From Tilletia caries (taxonomy: Eukaryota; Basidiomycota; Exobasidiomycetes; Tilletiales; Tilletiaceae), in NCBI GenBank assembly GCA_032718865.1, contig JALUTQ010000005.1, positions 186,001 to 250,000 of the forward strand: 64,000 nt of DNA, written 5' to 3'. A program made the position numbers and the translations under genes. Below the pieces are notes generated by a model, which did not search any database, was not told the origin of the DNA, and saw nothing but the letters and a program-made list of their open reading frames with translations. Shown here piece after piece: positions 36,154 to 45,754 of the stretch (position 1 is its first letter; each line of letters begins with the position of its first letter).

Positions 36154-37698
36154 TAAGGATGAGCACGGAGTAAGCTCCGGAGCGGCTTTGCAGGAGCTAA
36201 GGAAGAGCACGGAGTGCCCCGGAATTTCCGTACTCCGGGGAGGACCTCCGCATCAATTCCGGGGCCTCTCAGGGCATTCCGCATTCCGGTAAAATTACTC
36301 TTCTTTCGGGCGCAGAGCTCCGTATTCCGGGGAAAGATTCAGATTCATACATTTGGAATTCCGGCTTCCGTCAAAATTTAGGTTTTGATCAATTTTTCGA
36401 TTCCTCATTCCGCAGCTCCCGGAATGCGGAATTTCGCCGGATTCCGGGACTCTCCTCCGCAGTCACAAAATCATATGAAAACGAGTCGACCCCTTTCTAA
36501 ATCGGCTTTGTACTCGTCCATAGTCTACATTGAAGCTCTGCATTGGCCATTTGATGCCTCACTCGCGTCAATTTGCTCCTCTTCAAGCCTCATATGTCCT
36601 GTTGAGACCACAAGACTGGGTCTCCTCATATGTGAAACTCGCCATAGAGTCTCATTTATAGATGAAACCCCAAATGAGACCCCACATCACGTGACCCCCG
36701 GAATCTCCCGGAATCCGGCGGAATTTCGGGAGAATGAGCTTGTCTCGCCACAGATTCCGCATTCCGCAAGAAAAGTCACGGCCAAAGCAAAATCCATTCC
36801 GCATTCCGGTTGAGCGGTACCAGGAAATTCCTGCTTCCTGCTTAAAAGGACTAAATTGACAAAAATGGAAAATTAGCATTCCGGGTTCCGGGTACCGCCG
36901 GAACTCTGCCCGGAGCCCCCCGGAATTCCTGCAAACCCATTCCGGGGTATACTCCGTGCTCTTCCTTAGCAGGAGCGCCCCGGTTATCCGGGGCCGTACT
37001 CCGGGGGAGCCGGGAGTACGGAGTGCCGGAGTACGGAGTGAGAATCGGGAGTTTACCTCACCGTTGCCGGAGTACGGAGCTGACTTTTGAGCATTGTAGG
37101 AAATTCCCCGGAGTACGGAGCTGACCTCTGGGCGTTGCAAAACTTCCCCGGAGTACGGAGTAAATACCTGCGAAATGTGACGGAGTCCGGGGCGCTCCGG
37201 GACCCCCGCATTTTTCTCATAAGAAACTTATTTTCCCATAAACATGAGTATTTTGAGGGTATTTTGGGGTCAATTCTCAAAATTCATTTTCACAAACCTC
37301 ATCTCGCAGTCTAAATCTGACCAAAACACCTCTTCAAGCGCTCTCAGCATGTTCTCTTAACCACAGCTGCTACAAGCTTGATCATGAGCATACACATTTC
37401 TGAAATCGTACCACATTTTGAGATTTGTGAAACCATCTCCCGGAGTACGGAGCTCCCCCGGATTATCCGGGCTCCGTAGCTACGGAGTACGGAGTAGACT
37501 TTCTGAAACACTTCATAATTTGACGGAGCACGGAGTAAGTTTTCTCTGGTGCTCCTAACCGTGACGGAGTACGGAGTAAGATGCTGGTGTAGGTCTGAAA
37601 AGAGACGGAGCACGGAGCACCGCAGAAAGGCAGCGGAGCGCCCCGGAGTATGGGCCCGGGAGTACGGAGCACTCCCGGGCGCTCCGGGCTCATCCTTA
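36154..37698. mobile_element. MITE-D: TAAGGATGAGC family, inside MITE-C2 and itself split by MITE-E
   Basis: Ends TAAGGATGAGC...GCTCATCCTTA with the 8 base duplication GACTATAG (36146-36153, 37699-37706). Without MITE-E it is 766 bases. The right part, read on the other strand, matches the left part of MITE-A closely, and its left part matches the right end of MITE-A, so the two are inverted copies of one family. Carries the same CGGAGTACGGAG units. Confidence 0.9.
36198..36968. mobile_element. MITE-E: TAAGGAAGAGC family, 771 bp, inside MITE-D
   Basis: Ends TAAGGAAGAGCACGGAG...CTCCGTGCTCTTCCTTA with the 8 base duplication GCAGGAGC (36190-36197, 36969-36976). The ends differ from MITE-D by a few bases, but the interior uses ATTCCG/CGGAAT-type units, different from the CTCCGTACTCCG units of MITE-D. 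Non-coding. Fourth level of nesting (Harbinger-2, C2, D, E). Confidence 0.9.
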
Positions 37699-38060
37699 GA
37701 CTATAGTCGACTATGCCACTATAGTCGACTATGCCACTATAGTCAGACTTACGACTATGACTATTTCGGATTTTTTAAAAAAAAAAAAAAAAAAAACGCC
37801 TACGACTACGACTATGACTATGCCAAAAAATGTGCGACTGTAGTCGGAGCCGAGCCCTGCTAAAACCTCGCTTATAGCATTTCTTCGGGTTTCATCAGAG
37901 TTCCTCCGTCTGCGTGACAAACCCTAATGGGTGACTGTGAGAAGAGGAGAAAGTGGGGGGGAAAGTAAGATGGCCGTGCTGGGCTGCTGAGTGCTGCCTG
38001 CTGGACAGGCAGGGAAGGAGACAGAGAGAAAGAGATGTGCTTGGGTGCGTTGGCTGAAAG

Positions 38061-38358
38061 TGTGCTGGCATTTGGCAAGCAGCTCGTGGCCACTCCACGT
38101 GGTATCTCCATATCTTATCTAATCTCTTCCTTTCTCTCTCGTGCTCTCTCACGCCTTCCCACGCACCCCGCATAGCAACATCACCGCACCTCCACTTTCC
38201 CACGCATCTTCCTCAGTCACATATTTTCACTCAGCTCGCATTCCTCACTTGTACTTACTTCTCTTCGCCATTCACACATTCTAAACACTCTGCACTTGCT
38301 TTTGCTTCGTTAGCGACTCGCTACACACTTCACTATTGGCGTCCGCGTTGCCAAAACA
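38061..38358 (+). repeat. Solo LTR, 298 bp
   Basis: Starts TGTGCTGGCA and ends CCAAAACA, with the 5 base duplication GAAAG (38056-38060, 38359-38363). The start resembles the LTR of the gypsy element at 10831-17778 (TGTGCTGGTA) and the one at 39659, and the CATAGCAAC stretch is shared with 39659-39924. The internal region was presumably lost by LTR-LTR recombination. Confidence 0.7.
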
Positions 38359-38725
38359 GAAAGAGGAGGGAGGAGGACTCACCTGGTGGAAAGGCTGTGT
38401 TGCTTGGGTGCGAGCCAGTGCCGTTCTTGAAGGGCACGGCGAAGGAAGAAGAGGAGGAGCGGTTGGACTGAACGATGAGAGGGGGAGACGTACGATGATG
38501 CTGCATAGACAAGTATACGAGCACTTGGGTGCGGCGATGAAGGCGAGGCCGAGGGAGGGAGATGCTCATCGGCTAATCAGAAGGCCCAGACAAATCATCA
38601 GTCTAAAATTGAGTGTGTCGGTGGGTCCTGTACAGTAGGGTGCAATAAGTTTGTACCAAAAATAAAATCAAACATCAGCAGTACCACATTCTCCAACTTC
38701 AGTCACCTCGATAACACAATACAAC

Positions 38726-39046
38726 ATGCGAGGAAAAGAGCTTTCTGAGACTGTTAGAGCATCAGTTCTGGCCCTGTCGAAGGAGAAGTTCCGACAGCAA
38801 AAAATCGCCGATATTTTAGGCATTTCACGCGGCGCGGTACAATCCACAATTCGTAGGCATCTGGCCGGCCGCGATTTAGCCACACTTCCCAGATGCGGCC
38901 GGCCCCTCATAATCAGCCCTAGGGGACATCGTGCCCTAGGCTATTCAGCCCTGAAAAATCGCCGCCAGTCTCTTAAGGCGTTAGACCGCCACAGCGGCTC
39001 CGGCGTGGCCAATACAACTCGGAGTGCCCTCAGAAATATGACATAA
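38726..39046 (+). pseudogene. Tc1-type transposase N-terminal fragment (HTH)
   Basis: MRGKELSETVRASVLALSKE followed by QQKIADILGISRGAVQSTIR is the first helix-turn-helix of Tc1/mariner transposases, then GRPLIISPRGHRAL and the start of the second (SGSGVANTTRSALRN). It breaks off where the CTGTCATAT-rich block begins; the first catalytic region is missing. Confidence 0.75.
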
Positions 39047-39658
39047 TTTTCCCACCCTAAATTCTGTCATATTCTGTCATATGACAATGCAGAACATATG
39101 CCTTATGTATGACAGTATTCTGACAAAACGTCCACAGCCGGGCCGAAAAGATGCATAATTCTGTCATATGGTCGTGCATAATCATGTCATATTCTTGGGC
39201 CTTGGCAAATCTGACATTTTATATGACCTGAGCTCTAAATTCTGGTCAGGCTCACCGCTCAGGCGCCGAGTGCCTGGCATTTTCAGAATGAAATTAAGCG
39301 TTTTGGCATCTTCCTTGTCTCCAGCATCCCCCTGGGCCCTGCCCCTTCTCCCGATACAAAAAAACGCTCCGGAGCTCAAAATGGCTCCCAACATGTTACA
39401 TGTTCCGCAGCAAGCTTCACGAGCCTGTTCTGGATGGCTGGATATGAGGTGAAAACTGCGCCAATCTGAAAGAGGGAACGCGGCGACGCGGCTTGACGCG
39501 CTTCGCGGTTCACCACATGGCGAGACGCGCTTTGCCACGCGATATTACGGTCAACTCAGAGGCGGAAAGTTTGCTTACGTAATATGACAGAAATATGACA
39601 ATTTTATGACTTCATATGACAGAAAAATGACATTTGCATAATGCATATTATATATATA

Positions 39659-39924
39659 TGTGCTGGCAACACGTGGCTTCGCCACATGGCCAGTTATCTT
39701 ATCTACTATTCTTATCTCCCGCTCTTCCTTTTCCCACACCTCCGCATAGCAACACTTCCATCCTCCACATTTCCCACGCCATTCTTCCAGTCACCTCTTT
39801 TCTCTTCCTCACTTCCCTCTTGTAATTAGTCCGACATTGCATACTTGATTCATTTCAGTTCTTCCCTGAACACAGTCCTTAGTACAAACTAGGTGATTAG
39901 ACTATCTCGGCCTGTGTTCGCACA
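39659..39924 (+). repeat. Solo LTR, 266 bp
   Basis: Starts TGTGCTGGCAAC and ends TTCGCACA with the 5 base duplication ATATA (39654-39658, 39925-39929), although the flank is itself a TA repeat so the duplication is weaker evidence. Shares stretches with the solo LTR at 38061. It sits in the CTGTCATAT-rich block inside the mariner element. Confidence 0.55.
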
Positions 39925-40004
39925 ATATATGACATCGCCTTCCCAAAACTAGATTGTCATAATGCAGATATATGACATCGCCCAAAAAATTGTCATATAT
40001 GCAT

Positions 40005-40460
40005 CATAATGATCACTGGATGAAATGGCCGCCTCAATCCCCCGACCTCAACCCCATGTAACGGCGAAGCGTTATCAAGATGAATTGAGTGTTGGATCGT
40101 AGTAAGAAGTACAAAGAAGAGCTGCTACAGGTGAGGAAGTGTGAGGGAAAACGCCTATCGGCCGAGAGATAACGTGGAAAGGGAAAGGGAAAGATTAGAT
40201 ATGGAAAGGAGGACCTACTCCTCCGCTACACCCCATCGAGAACCTCTAGTTCGTCCTAAAAGTCAAGCTCGAAAAAAAAAAACCAACATGGGGACCATCC
40301 CCGGGGGCCCGGATGCCGTAAGGGGGGTACTGGAGGAGTACCTCAAAGAAGTTTGGGAGGACATTGATGTGTAGCTCTTGGAGAAATATGTGACTTCAAT
40401 CATTCAATGCCAAGGAGGGTCAGGGACGTGCTCCGGGCGAAGGGGAGCTGGACCAAGTAC
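40005..40460 (+). pseudogene. Tc1-type transposase C-terminal fragment, split by a solo LTR
   Basis: HWMKWPPQSPDLNPM is the conserved block before the last catalytic residue. The solo LTR (40057-40230) cuts it, and beyond it the reading resumes at PIENL, then FVLKVKLEKK (with an A-run), PDAVRGVLEEYLKEVWEDID and a C-terminal end near 40460. Stops and frame changes are present. Confidence 0.75.
40057..40230 (+). repeat. Solo LTR, 174 bp
   Basis: Starts TGTAACGGCG and ends CCGCTACA, with the 5 base duplication CCCCA (40052-40056, 40231-40235). The insertion splits the PQSPDLNP-IEN block of the mariner transposase, which reads through when it is set aside. Different family from the TGTGCTGG LTRs. 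Confidence 0.75.
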
Positions 40461-40750
40461 TAGTTTCAAAAATTCCACCTTTCTTTTTCTTTCACACACA
40501 CTGTCTGCTACCCTTTCGAACGCATGCTCATTCATGTTGTGGATATGTGAGAAGGTAGGGCTACCATAATGGTGAATGGGAAAATGTTGGTGGTGGTTTC
40601 GCCATTTTTTGGTTTTGGTACAAACTTATTGCACATAGATCCCATAACCTCGCCCTCCACAGGAAGCCAGGGGTGCAGTTTTACAGCATACAGGCTCTTT
40701 TTACATTTGACCTTTGGTTCCCAAAATCGAGCTCAGCATCTCCGATAGAA

Positions 40751-40830
40751 GCGTGCATAGTATAGGGGTTAGTATAGCTGCCTTCCATTGAGAACAGCAG
40801 CTGACGTGAGTTCGAGTCTCGCTGCACGCA
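40751..40830 (+). tRNA. tRNA-Gly(UCC) with an 8 base intron, right copy
   Basis: Same 80 bases as 7587-7666, with the same TTGAGAAC insert in the anticodon loop. Flanks outside the tRNA differ from those of the left copy apart from T-rich trailers. It lies 168 bases upstream of SLA1, at the right edge of the transposon island. T-run 40835-40839 follows. Confidence 0.9.
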
Positions 40831-40834
40831 TTTC

Positions 40835-40839
40835 TTTTT
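40835..40839 (+). terminator. Pol III terminator of right tRNA-Gly
   Basis: Five T starting five bases after the tRNA end. Confidence 0.65.
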
Positions 40840-40998
40840 GCGTTTCTTCTTTTTGGCCCAATTTTGGGGCACGTCATTGATTCCCGCCGCATGCATCTCC
40901 CCCGCGGCGAGGCCCTCACCCCCCACTGTCCGACGACCCCCATCTACATACTTTTGCTCACCGTCAACCTGAACACGCTGTGAAGCTGGCCTGCAACG

Positions 40999-43900
40999 AT
41001 GGCGTACGTGGCGTACTGCAAGGCGCTCTATGACTACGCTGCCCAGGCCGCAGACGAACTCACCCTGGCCGAGGACGACGTGCTGTACGTGCTCGAGAAC
41101 GACGACGCCGAGTGGTGGAAGGCCAAGGTACGCAACCCAGACGCACCCGAAGGCGAGGAGGACAAAGTCGGCCTCGTCCCCGCCAACTACGTCGAGGAAG
41201 CGCCCCCGCTCCGCCTCAGTCGCGCCCTGTATGACTACGCGGCCACTTCGGATGAGGAGTTGACTGTTGCCGAGGATGAGCTGCTGAGGGTCTACGAGGC
41301 TGATGGGCCCTGGCTGCTCGTGCAGAAACATGCGGATGGAGGGCTTGACCAGGGCACGGGCAAGCTTGGCTTCGTGCCCGCCAACTATGTCGACGAGGTG
41401 AGTTTTGTTTTTACGGAGCGGGGAGTTGTTCTCCTCTTTGCTATGCACCTGCACCTCATTGCTGATCTCTCCCACATCTCCCCCTTCTGGCACGCGGTTG
41501 CGGTAGGTCGAAGCTGCGGATGCTCAAGAACAGGCTGGCATTGTTCCCGATCCAGAGGAGGCCATCGAAGAGGCTGAACAGGAGGCGGCTGCGACGGCTG
41601 CTGCTGCCGCTGCTGCTGCGGCCGTCCCGTCCATCCCGGCCGCGGCGACTGCTTCCTCAACCATCCCCGCCGACAAGGCTGACGACATCAGGATGTGGCC
41701 CGTCCAGGTGAGTGCTTCTCTCGATCTTCTTGTGCCTCTCTGGTTCTGTTCCCGCAACTGAAGCCCCGCATACATTCCCGAATTCACAGATTCTCGACGC
41801 AAAGAAGAAGAAGAAGAAGGGCACCCTCGGTCTCGGGAATGCCTCCCTCTTCTTCGCATCAGAGAGCGACAAGGCTCCCGTCCAGCGCGTCAACGTTGTC
41901 CACATCGTCTCCCACAACCTCGAGAAGGGCAAACAGCTCCACATCGAACTGTCCGAAGAGGCCGGGATCGAGGAGAACGCGCTTCATTTCGTCATTGGCA
42001 GCTCCAAGGACGCCGAAGAGATCGTGGACAAGCTCGAGACGAGCGTGCTCATTGCTCGGTCACGTCCTGCTTCGTCTTCGGCTGCTGCTGCTGCTAGCCC
42101 CCGTCAACCTCGCTCTGTTCCACCCGCCGCTCGGCCCGCTGGGACCCCCTTGCCTCCACCTCCACCGCTTGCTCCGCTTGCATCTGTCACCCCCGCAACC
42201 GCGACCTCGCACACCTCGACTGCACTGCCCGCACCCGCCCGCAAGACGGTCTCCTTTAGCGCTCCCAAACCTGCCGCCGCACCCGCATTGAAGGGCGAGC
42301 CCGCCATCGCGCTCTACGACTTCACAGCCGAGGGCGACGACGAACTCAGCGTGGCTGAGAATGAAGATCTCTTTATTCTCGAGCGCGAAAATGAGGATTG
42401 GTGGAAGGTTCGTAATCAGGCAGGTCAGGAAGGTGTCGTTCCTGCCAGCTACGTCGAAGCGAAGAATGGAGCCTCGACCGACGCGGGTGATCAAGGTGAG
42501 GACGAGGGCGAAGAAGAAGACGATGACGAAGAGGCCGCAGCGGCAGAAGCGGCTGCCGTCGCCGCCGCAGCGGACGAAGCGGAACGCGAAGAACGAGCTC
42601 AGCGTATGGCCGAGCAACGCAAGCAGGAAGCTGCGACGCGCAAGAAGCGCGAGGATGCCGAGCGCCAACGACGGGACGTCCTCAAAGCCCAGCCTGCCCC
42701 TGCCCCGCCACAGGCCGACTCGCGTGCGGCGCGTAACACAGACTCGGCTCGCGCTGCTGCCAAAGATGTCCAAATCCCCAAGGGCCGCAGTCAACCGGAT
42801 CGTCCCAAGGACGCAGCGGGCGGCGCAACTTCGAGTCGCGGCAGGCCTGATCCGTATAAGACGCGTATCTGGCAGGACGTCTCTGGCAAATTCAACGTCG
42901 AGGCTCAGTTCCTTCAGCTCACGGGCGGTAAGGTCCGACTGCACAAGATCAACGGTGTGGTGATTGACGTGCCCGTCGAGAAGATGTCCAAGCCGGATAT
43001 TCAGTATCTGGAGGAGGTCACGGGCAAGCGGCTGTTGCCGTCGCGCAGTAATGGTACTTCGTCTTCCTCCCGGAGGACCGCCGGAGGCGGTGCGGACGAC
43101 TCGCTGGCGGCGGCGGCCGAGCAGCGTCGGAAGGAGAGCAGTCAGCGCGACTCGGAGCACCGTCGACAGAAGGAACAGGAACAGCGCTACCGCGAGCGTG
43201 AACGCGAGAAGCAGCGCCAGGCCGGGGGCGATGGGAGCGGGAATGGAAGTGCAGGCAAGACTGCCGCCGCCCGCACGACGCGCAAGAACGTGGACTGGTT
43301 CGAGTTCTTCCTTGCTGCGGGTGTCGACGTGGACGACTGCACGCGGTACTCGACCGCCTTTGAGCGGGACAAGATTGACGAGAGCTTGCTGCCGGATATG
43401 GAGGCGGGGGTGTTGCGCAGTCTGGGTCTGCGGGAGGGGGACATCATTCGCGTGGTCAAGTTTATCGAGAAGAAGTACGGCAGTGTGGCTAAGACGGCTG
43501 CTGCGTCCTCCTCCTCCGCCGCACCGAAGAGGAACGGAAGTAGCGGTCCGGAGAAGCAGATGAAGGCGGACGAGGATCTGGCGCGGAAGTTGCAAGAGCA
43601 GGAAACGGCGGCTCGACGGGGCGAGACGACGAGTCCGCCTCCAAACTTGTTCTCCGGCCCGGACGGCTCGCTCAAAACCACCCGTCGCGGTCGACCGAAC
43701 ACGACGCCCAAAACGTCAGCCGTGGTAGGCTCAATCGACGCCTCCTCGCTCTCCGCTGTCCGGGACGCAGCGGCGACCCCCCCGTCGCGCATGCGAAGTC
43801 CGGAGATGATCCAGAATATGAAGCGGGATGCGGCGTCTGCTGCGAGTCGGCCGTCGGGCTTTGATGATGATGCGTGGACGCCGAGGCCGCCGAGTACGAA

Positions 43901-45254
43901 GCCTGCTACGCCTGCGGCGGGTGCGAGGTCGTCGTCCGCCCTTGGTGCTGGTGCTGGTGCTGCGAAACCGGCTACGCCTGCTCCCGTCGTGGCTCCGCCT
44001 GCGCCTACGCCCCCTCCGGCTCCCCCCGTGGCTGCGGCTGCGGCTGCGCCCTCTCCTGCACCCGCCGCTGCAGCGCCGGCGAACCCGAACTCGGCGCTGT
44101 TCGAGAAGCTCGCGGCGATGCGGCCTTCGTCGGCTTCGGCCCACAGTCCCGGTCCCGGAGCCAGTCCCAGTCCCGGCTTCGGGATGGGCATGGGCATGGG
44201 CATGGGCTACATGAACCCGAACGCGCCCCGCGGGCCCCTCGCGCCCGTTCCTGCGAACCAGGGTCTGTTGGCGCCGTTAATCTCGACGGGTGGGTCTGGT
44301 GGGTTTATCCCTACTCGTACGGGGGCTGGTGGGAGTGGGTTGACGCCTATGATGACGGGGATGAACATGGGCGGCTTTGGGGGTGGGATGCAGCCGCAAC
44401 AGGCGCAGATGACCGGGTGGCAGGGTGGTGCTGGGTCGGGGATGATGATGAGTCAGCCTACTGGGTTTAACAATGGTGGGATGGGCATGGGGATGGGCAT
44501 GGGCGCGATGCCGACCGGGATGGGCGGGATGGGGATGATGGGTGGTGGTGTCAGTGCGCCTGCGTCTGGATTCTCGGGTGCGGGGATGATGACGACGTCC
44601 TCTGGGTTTGCGGGTATCTCGGCTCCTGCGCCACAACAGCAGCAGCAGCAGCAGCAGCAGCAGAATGGAAGCTCGGCTACTACTTCTGGTGGGGCAGACA
44701 AGTTCAGTGCGGCCAATGTGTTTGCGCAGATGAAGGCTGGCCAGTTCGGACAGGATGCTGCGAAGGATGCCCAACCTGCTGGTGAGTTTTATCTAGATTT
44801 GAACCCCCCTCCTTCCCGCCATCAAAAAAGCTGACAGAACTATAACGAACTCATTTCTTTGCGCTGCCCAGGTCGCTATGATGCCCTCCGACCACAGCCG
44901 ACAGGTTTCCAGCCTGGAGGGATCATCTCCCAACCGACTGGCTTCGCGCAGAATCCGATGCAGCAGATGCAGCAACCACAGCAGCAGCAGCAGCAGTATG
45001 GGATGGGGATGGGGATGGGCCCGATGGGAATGCAGATGACGGGGTTCCCGGGTCAGCAGCAGGGGTTCCCCCAGCAACAGCAGCAGCAGCAGCAGTATCC
45101 TGGATTTGGTCAGGGTGGGAGTGGATTTGGGTATCAGCAGGTGAGTTTCTGAAAGCCCTTTGTGGTCTTCCAGGCGCCGGGGACGCAAGTGACTCCATCG
45201 AACTTGTGTGCTGAAAATCTGCCCCTTTCGGCTCTCTTGTCTTGACAGTACTGA
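40999..45254 (+). CDS. SLA1: Endocytic actin-patch adaptor Sla1
   Basis: Cortical actin patch protein that links NPFxD cargo, ubiquitin, clathrin and the Arp2/3 machinery (Pan1-Sla1-End3 module). Exons 40999-41397, 41507-41707, 41790-44781, 44872-45140 and 45249-45254 give 1288 aa; the last exon adds only Tyr and stop. Three SH3 domains: residues ~5-65 (CKALYDYAAQAADELTLAED... GLVPANYVEE), ~75-132 (RALYDYAATSDEELTVAED) and ~370-424 (ALYDFTAEGDDELSVAENED... GVVPASYVE). SHD1 (NPFxD-binding) at ~554-614 (RIWQDVSGKFNVEAQFLQL). SHD2/SAM-like at ~700-765 (VDWFEFFLAAGVDVDDCTRY). The C-terminus has Gly/Met/Gln-rich repeats with MTG and PTG units (QMTGW, QPTGF, MQMTGF), the LxxQxTG-like repeats phosphorylated by Ark1/Prk1 in yeast, plus poly-Gln tracts. 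A Lys6 run follows the second intron. Confidence 0.93.
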
Positions 45255-45754
45255 TCATCCTTGGATCTTCGGATTCTGGTCCCATCGCACTGGGCCATCT
45301 TTCAACAACGGGGAGGGATAAATGATGCCACTACAAGCAGAAGGCGGACACCCACTCTGAACGTTCGCTATATTTCACCTCCTTCTCCTTCTTCCGCTTT
45401 GACGATCTCTCCGCTTGTTTCTTTCAACCCCCCTTCTGCCTTCACTCGAGGAAAGTGTCTATTACCGCTTTTCGTCCCCTCGTGAATTCAGTCAGTACAT
45501 ATCTCAAATGAATATCCCAAGTCATCCATCGTCTGGGAGTTGCATGGTCCACCACGCTCGAGCCCGGGGGCCCCTGATCCTTTCTGTTTATGTACTTCAC
45601 TCACTCGACGCGTTGGAGAGGGCAAGGATGATAAGGATGAGTCAAAGCGGGACCTGGAAGAAGGAGATCCTCCAACTTCCAAATTCCACTTTCGTCCGTC
45701 CCACCACCCGCTAATCGCCCAGAGCTCATTCTCGCTCGTGCACACGCGCTCGTC
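45255..45754. other. Intergenic region between SLA1 and the tRNase Z gene
   Basis: 500 bases with the SLA1 3' end and the tRNase Z promoter. Pyrimidine-rich from 45360 to 45430. No further feature seen. Confidence 0.5.

Larger units (their letters stand above)
34895..37859. mobile_element. MITE-C2: CAGGGCTCGGC family, expanded by nested MITEs
   Basis: Ends CAGGGCTCGGC...GCCGAGCCCTG and the 8 base duplication CTAAAACC (34887-34894, 37860-37867). The outer parts (34895-34992, 35760-36153, 37699-37859) align with MITE-C1, with the same CGACTATAG units. MITE-B and MITE-D are inserted in it, which brings it to 2965 bases from an original of about 645. An A-run lies near 37778-37796. Confidence 0.88.
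27349..37925. mobile_element. Harbinger-2: second PIF/Harbinger transposon, packed with MITE insertions
   Basis: Inverted ends: the left reads AGGAGTTGTCACGCAGACGG and the right, on the other strand, AGGGTTTGTCACGCAGACGG, both continuing with AGGAAC and, after a gap, GAAGAAATGC. The 3 bp target duplication is AAT (27346-27348, 37926-37928), the same as Harbinger-1. It carries a transposase gene (+) and a Myb-like gene (-). Three MITE insertions sit directly in it (29504-30243, 30642-31212, 34895-37859) and others nest within the last one. Removing these leaves about 6.3 kb. Confidence 0.82.
38633..40636 (+). mobile_element. Decayed Tc1/mariner element with nested insertions
   Basis: Left end TA|CAGTAGGGTGCAATAAG; the right end near 40618-40636 reads GGTACAAACTTATTGCAC, the complement of GTGCAATAAGTTTGTACC from the left; the outermost ~8 bases of the right end have diverged. 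It contains transposase fragments at 38726-39046 and about 40005-40460. Between them lie a block rich in CTGTCATATGACA units (about 39036-40003) and two solo LTRs. Confidence 0.75.

Noticed and set aside
37929..38630. Host gene between Harbinger-2 and the mariner element
   Set aside because: No conserved protein on either strand; part of it is a solo LTR and the rest is Lys/Arg-rich chance coding.
7587..40830. Coding frames over the two tRNA genes
   Set aside because: Both copies sit under open frames with similar translations; the similarity arises only from the identical tRNA sequence.
42060..44203. Long minus-strand frames over SLA1
   Set aside because: Up to 511 codons, but they mirror the codon bias of SLA1, whose SH3, SHD1 and SAM domains are unmistakable.
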